Below, piece by piece: positions 61,429 through 64,000 of a DNA stretch of 64,000 bases. This DNA is from Serripes groenlandicus (lineage: Eukaryota > Mollusca > Bivalvia > Cardiida > Cardiidae). A model generated the notes under the pieces. That model saw only the letters and a program-made list of their open reading frames with translations, had not been told where the DNA came from and did not search any database. Each line of letters starts with the position of its first letter. Positions within the stretch are counted from its first letter, which is position 1. The DNA is taken from NCBI GenBank assembly GCA_031761405.1, contig JASEVX010000001.1, positions 24,199,270 through 24,263,269 of the forward strand. Direction: 5' to 3'. The position numbers and the translations under genes are program-made.

Positions 61429-62306
61429 ATATCTTGTTAACGGTCCGATCTGAAACTTCATGATAATATCTTGTAAACTGCTATGATGGAATTACATTCA
61501 CTAACTGTTCTCTTAATTAAACTCGTTATAGCTATAAGTAGCCGCAACTTTGTTTATAAAATATTTTCTTTCATTTTGTTGTTGAATAAGCTATGTGCCT
61601 TTATTTATAAATAAAATCATTGCATTGTATATGTATTGTATTGTACTGTGGCAGTTTCATAGCAATTCTCACCAAATTCGTTTAAAGAATGTCACGTTGT
61701 TTTAGTGGAAAAAGCAAATGACACATGCTGACAACTACAGGGAGACTGTGGGTATTAACATATCGCAATTTCTGTTACATAATGTCATATGTGACTGTAT
61801 CAGAATGTTTTCCTTTATTCATTTCGTCTGTCTGTCGTTATGATTGATTCATATAGGAAAGGATAAGTTGTACATTCTACAATTAGGATTAAGTTTATTT
61901 ATTTTATATTTGTAATGTCACATAGAGTGCAATAAAACTATAAGTTGGTATTTATTATAGCTAATTGCAAACAAAATATCTCGTAAATTAGAAAGCAACC
62001 AACCTGGAAGTGTACGTGGAATCACTTTGCAGGGACTGTATTATGCTCCCATGGGGTATCACACGATACAGTCACTGTATCCGTCCGTCCGTCTGTCCGT
62101 TTCTTTAAACGTTATTGTGCGGACTATATTGTTCAATGAATTCACTTAAAGCGTGGTATGACCGTTGTAAGCTGGAGTTATGTCTGCAGTAATCATGACT
62201 CTATCTTCTTTTTTTTTACTTTTTTTTTCAAACTATGTCAACCTTGTCCGGAGCTAACAATCTAAGACTATTCAAATGGTTCATTCATAGTTTTAATGGA
62301 AATGTA

Positions 62307-62576
62307 GTTTTCAACATTTTTCAGTCATATCACGGCGGCTAGATCACCTACTCGTATGTTTCCTGGCTTTCTCACACCGGTACTTTACATAACATTCTTT
62401 CCAAACAACTGGCTTCTTATCCACATAGACTGTTAGCCCATTGGTGGAAGAGAAAGACGCTTGTCACAGTGACCTTTGTCAAAAGTCGGAAATAATATTT
62501 GCCGAGCTGGGTTTCGAACTCACAACACATGGATTGACAGTTCGCGTCGCTACAGACTGAGCTACCCGGGCTCGGC
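62307..62576 (-). mobile_element. SINE family 1, unit 3
   Basis: Orthologue of 1057 and 26264; head 'gactgagctacccgggctc', tail lost. Confidence 0.7.
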
Positions 62577-63488
62577 TGTAGATGGCAACACGGTCAACCG
62601 TAATGCATATGAATACTTACAATGTTTTTAGGTTTTAGTCATTCCGCATTTCTTTGTTCGAGTTGGATTTCGTTTTGCTTTGGATTCAACTTTAAATAAA
62701 GCCCGAGTCATAATTCCATATGATCTAAATATCTAATGTTAACAGTTTCTAACGGTACATAGTAACTTGTGTTTGAACATCTTGAGATAAAAACAAAACT
62801 TATTGGATATTTATCAAATTTATCAATTAATAACTAAATTCTTATACTGTTTATATGTTATATTATATATCTTTCATTGTAGAAAAGGAAATCAACAATT
62901 CACGGCGTTAGAAACTTTTTAATTTTCAGTAGAAATCTGTTGAAAAATGTTGCCATACACAAAATCATACATACGTACTTAAAAAAAAAAAAAAAAAATT
63001 GGAACTTTTTTCACGTCTGTTCATTATATATAGGAATACATCTCGGTCTCATTTGTTGTATAAATATTAAACTCTTACTTTTATTATTTGTTTACATGTT
63101 TTGCTTTAGTCTGGATACCAAAGTGTTACATGTGTTTTTCTTTATTTTAAATAAATTTAAATTTTCATCGTTCTTAACACTTATCCTGTCCCACTAGGAA
63201 AAATGTTCTAACTTCGATATTTGTCAATATAATGTTTTCAGAGTTGTTAGATAAAGATTTATTTACGAGGAACAGGTTACACATACTGCAGTGTATTAAT
63301 TTTGATAACATTTTTCAGATACTTGAACGTCCGATCACGATATTTTGTATATAATTCATGTATATTTGTATGGTACATATAATGTAACATATATTGTTTG
63401 GTGACTAATAGGCCCATGGGGTCGGGTGTACTATAACAAATAATTATTGTTAAATTATGAATGTATATCATACATTGTTAACACATTT

Positions 63489-63735
63489 CGAGGGCTTGGC
63501 GTGAAACGGTTGTAACTAAAAACCTATTTTGAAAACCCGGGTTTAGGGGCAATTTTGACCCCTTTGTAAACAATGCAAACTTAGATAGCATTGCTCACCA
63601 GGAGCAATGTCACCTAAATTTCCATTGTTTACCAAGAAAAATAATTTAATGCTTTTGAAGACTTTATGATGAGGTGATTAACCTTGATAAAAAAAATACC
63701 AATTTTAGTTACAACCGTTTCACGCCAAGCCCTTC
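63489..63735. mobile_element. Fold-back element, copy 3 (reverse orientation)
   Basis: Same family as 31010 and 31747 but reversed. Flanking direct repeat attt (63485-63488, 63736-63739). The target is intact near 28790 ('cacatttacttac'). Confidence 0.8.
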
Positions 63736-64000
63736 ATTTACTTACTTACTTAATAACTTTCTTATAGACACAGTCAGATTCTTTGACTACGTATTTCTCA
63801 TATTTTACGATATCTACTCTCATCCACATCCCATCATATCTTGTGATAATTGCATGTTTACTGATGATTGTTTTTCTCATGTACCATTCTTGCGGTTTGA
63901 AATAATAAAGGATGTGATGTGCTCCATTGTGTTCTGTTAAACTATTTTGAAATTAACGGGGTTCTTCTAACATGACCGGAAAAATATGTCCTAAATCGCT

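Larger units (their letters stand above)
25958..61894. repeat. Segmental tandem duplication, unit 2
   Basis: Same order of blocks as unit 1 but 35.9 kb long. Extra length comes from an internal duplication (37315-51271), longer minisatellites in the gene introns, two fold-back insertions and one SINE. It lacks the insertions at 1764-5041 and 23266-24413. Stretches between the listed features are AT-rich and I see no further genes. Confidence 0.8.
61895..64000. repeat. Segmental tandem duplication, unit 3 (start only)
   Basis: Matches 749 and 25958 onward, with more substitutions and small indels than those two have between them. It lacks the 3.3-kb insertion and the Harbinger-like element. 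The PAN-WSC gene, if present, would lie beyond the window. Confidence 0.75.

Overview
The window reads as non-coding-rich eukaryotic DNA, most likely from a bivalve mollusc. The evidence is AT-rich sequence, GT-AG introns, tRNA-derived SINEs with a (CAAT)n-type tail, many palindromic MITEs, large intronic minisatellites and no bacterial-style gene packing. The species cannot be fixed from sequence alone; a dreissenid-like bivalve is a guess.

The large-scale structure is a tandem segmental duplication. After a unique left flank (1-748), unit 1 runs from about 749 to 25957. Unit 2 runs from about 25958 to 61894, and unit 3 starts at about 61895 and leaves the window. All three begin with the same sequence, and units 2 and 3 are preceded by the same unit-end sequence. 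Unit 1 carries a 3.3-kb insertion (1764-5041). Unit 2 is longer because a middle block is itself duplicated (37315-43266, 43267-50564 and a partial copy from 50565) and because its minisatellites have expanded.

Each complete unit holds one spliced plus-strand gene of the same architecture: a signal peptide plus PAN/Apple-like exon, then two exons that together encode one WSC domain. Gene 1 (20196-23157) encodes 199 residues and gene 2 (52356-60193) encodes 200. Splice sites, phases and stop position are conserved. The signal peptide and PAN exon are similar (about 15 changes in 103 residues). The WSC exons are strongly diverged between conserved cysteines, although the sequence next to the exons is much less diverged. 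Each unit also holds a decayed extra copy of the first WSC exon (9711-9805, 32436-32530). A secreted, carbohydrate- or glycoprotein-binding protein family that is being tandemly amplified and diversified is the best biological reading.

The rest is repeats: 38-bp and 57-bp minisatellites inside the gene introns, a 67/82-bp minisatellite in the duplicated middle block, two SINE families, and non-autonomous DNA transposons. Several of the transposons can be dated relative to the duplication because one unit holds the filled site and another the empty site (PIF/Harbinger-like, hAT-like, a 4-bp-TSD fold-back element, a 9-bp-TSD palindromic element). The long open frames in the window are by-products of minisatellites and are not proposed as genes.
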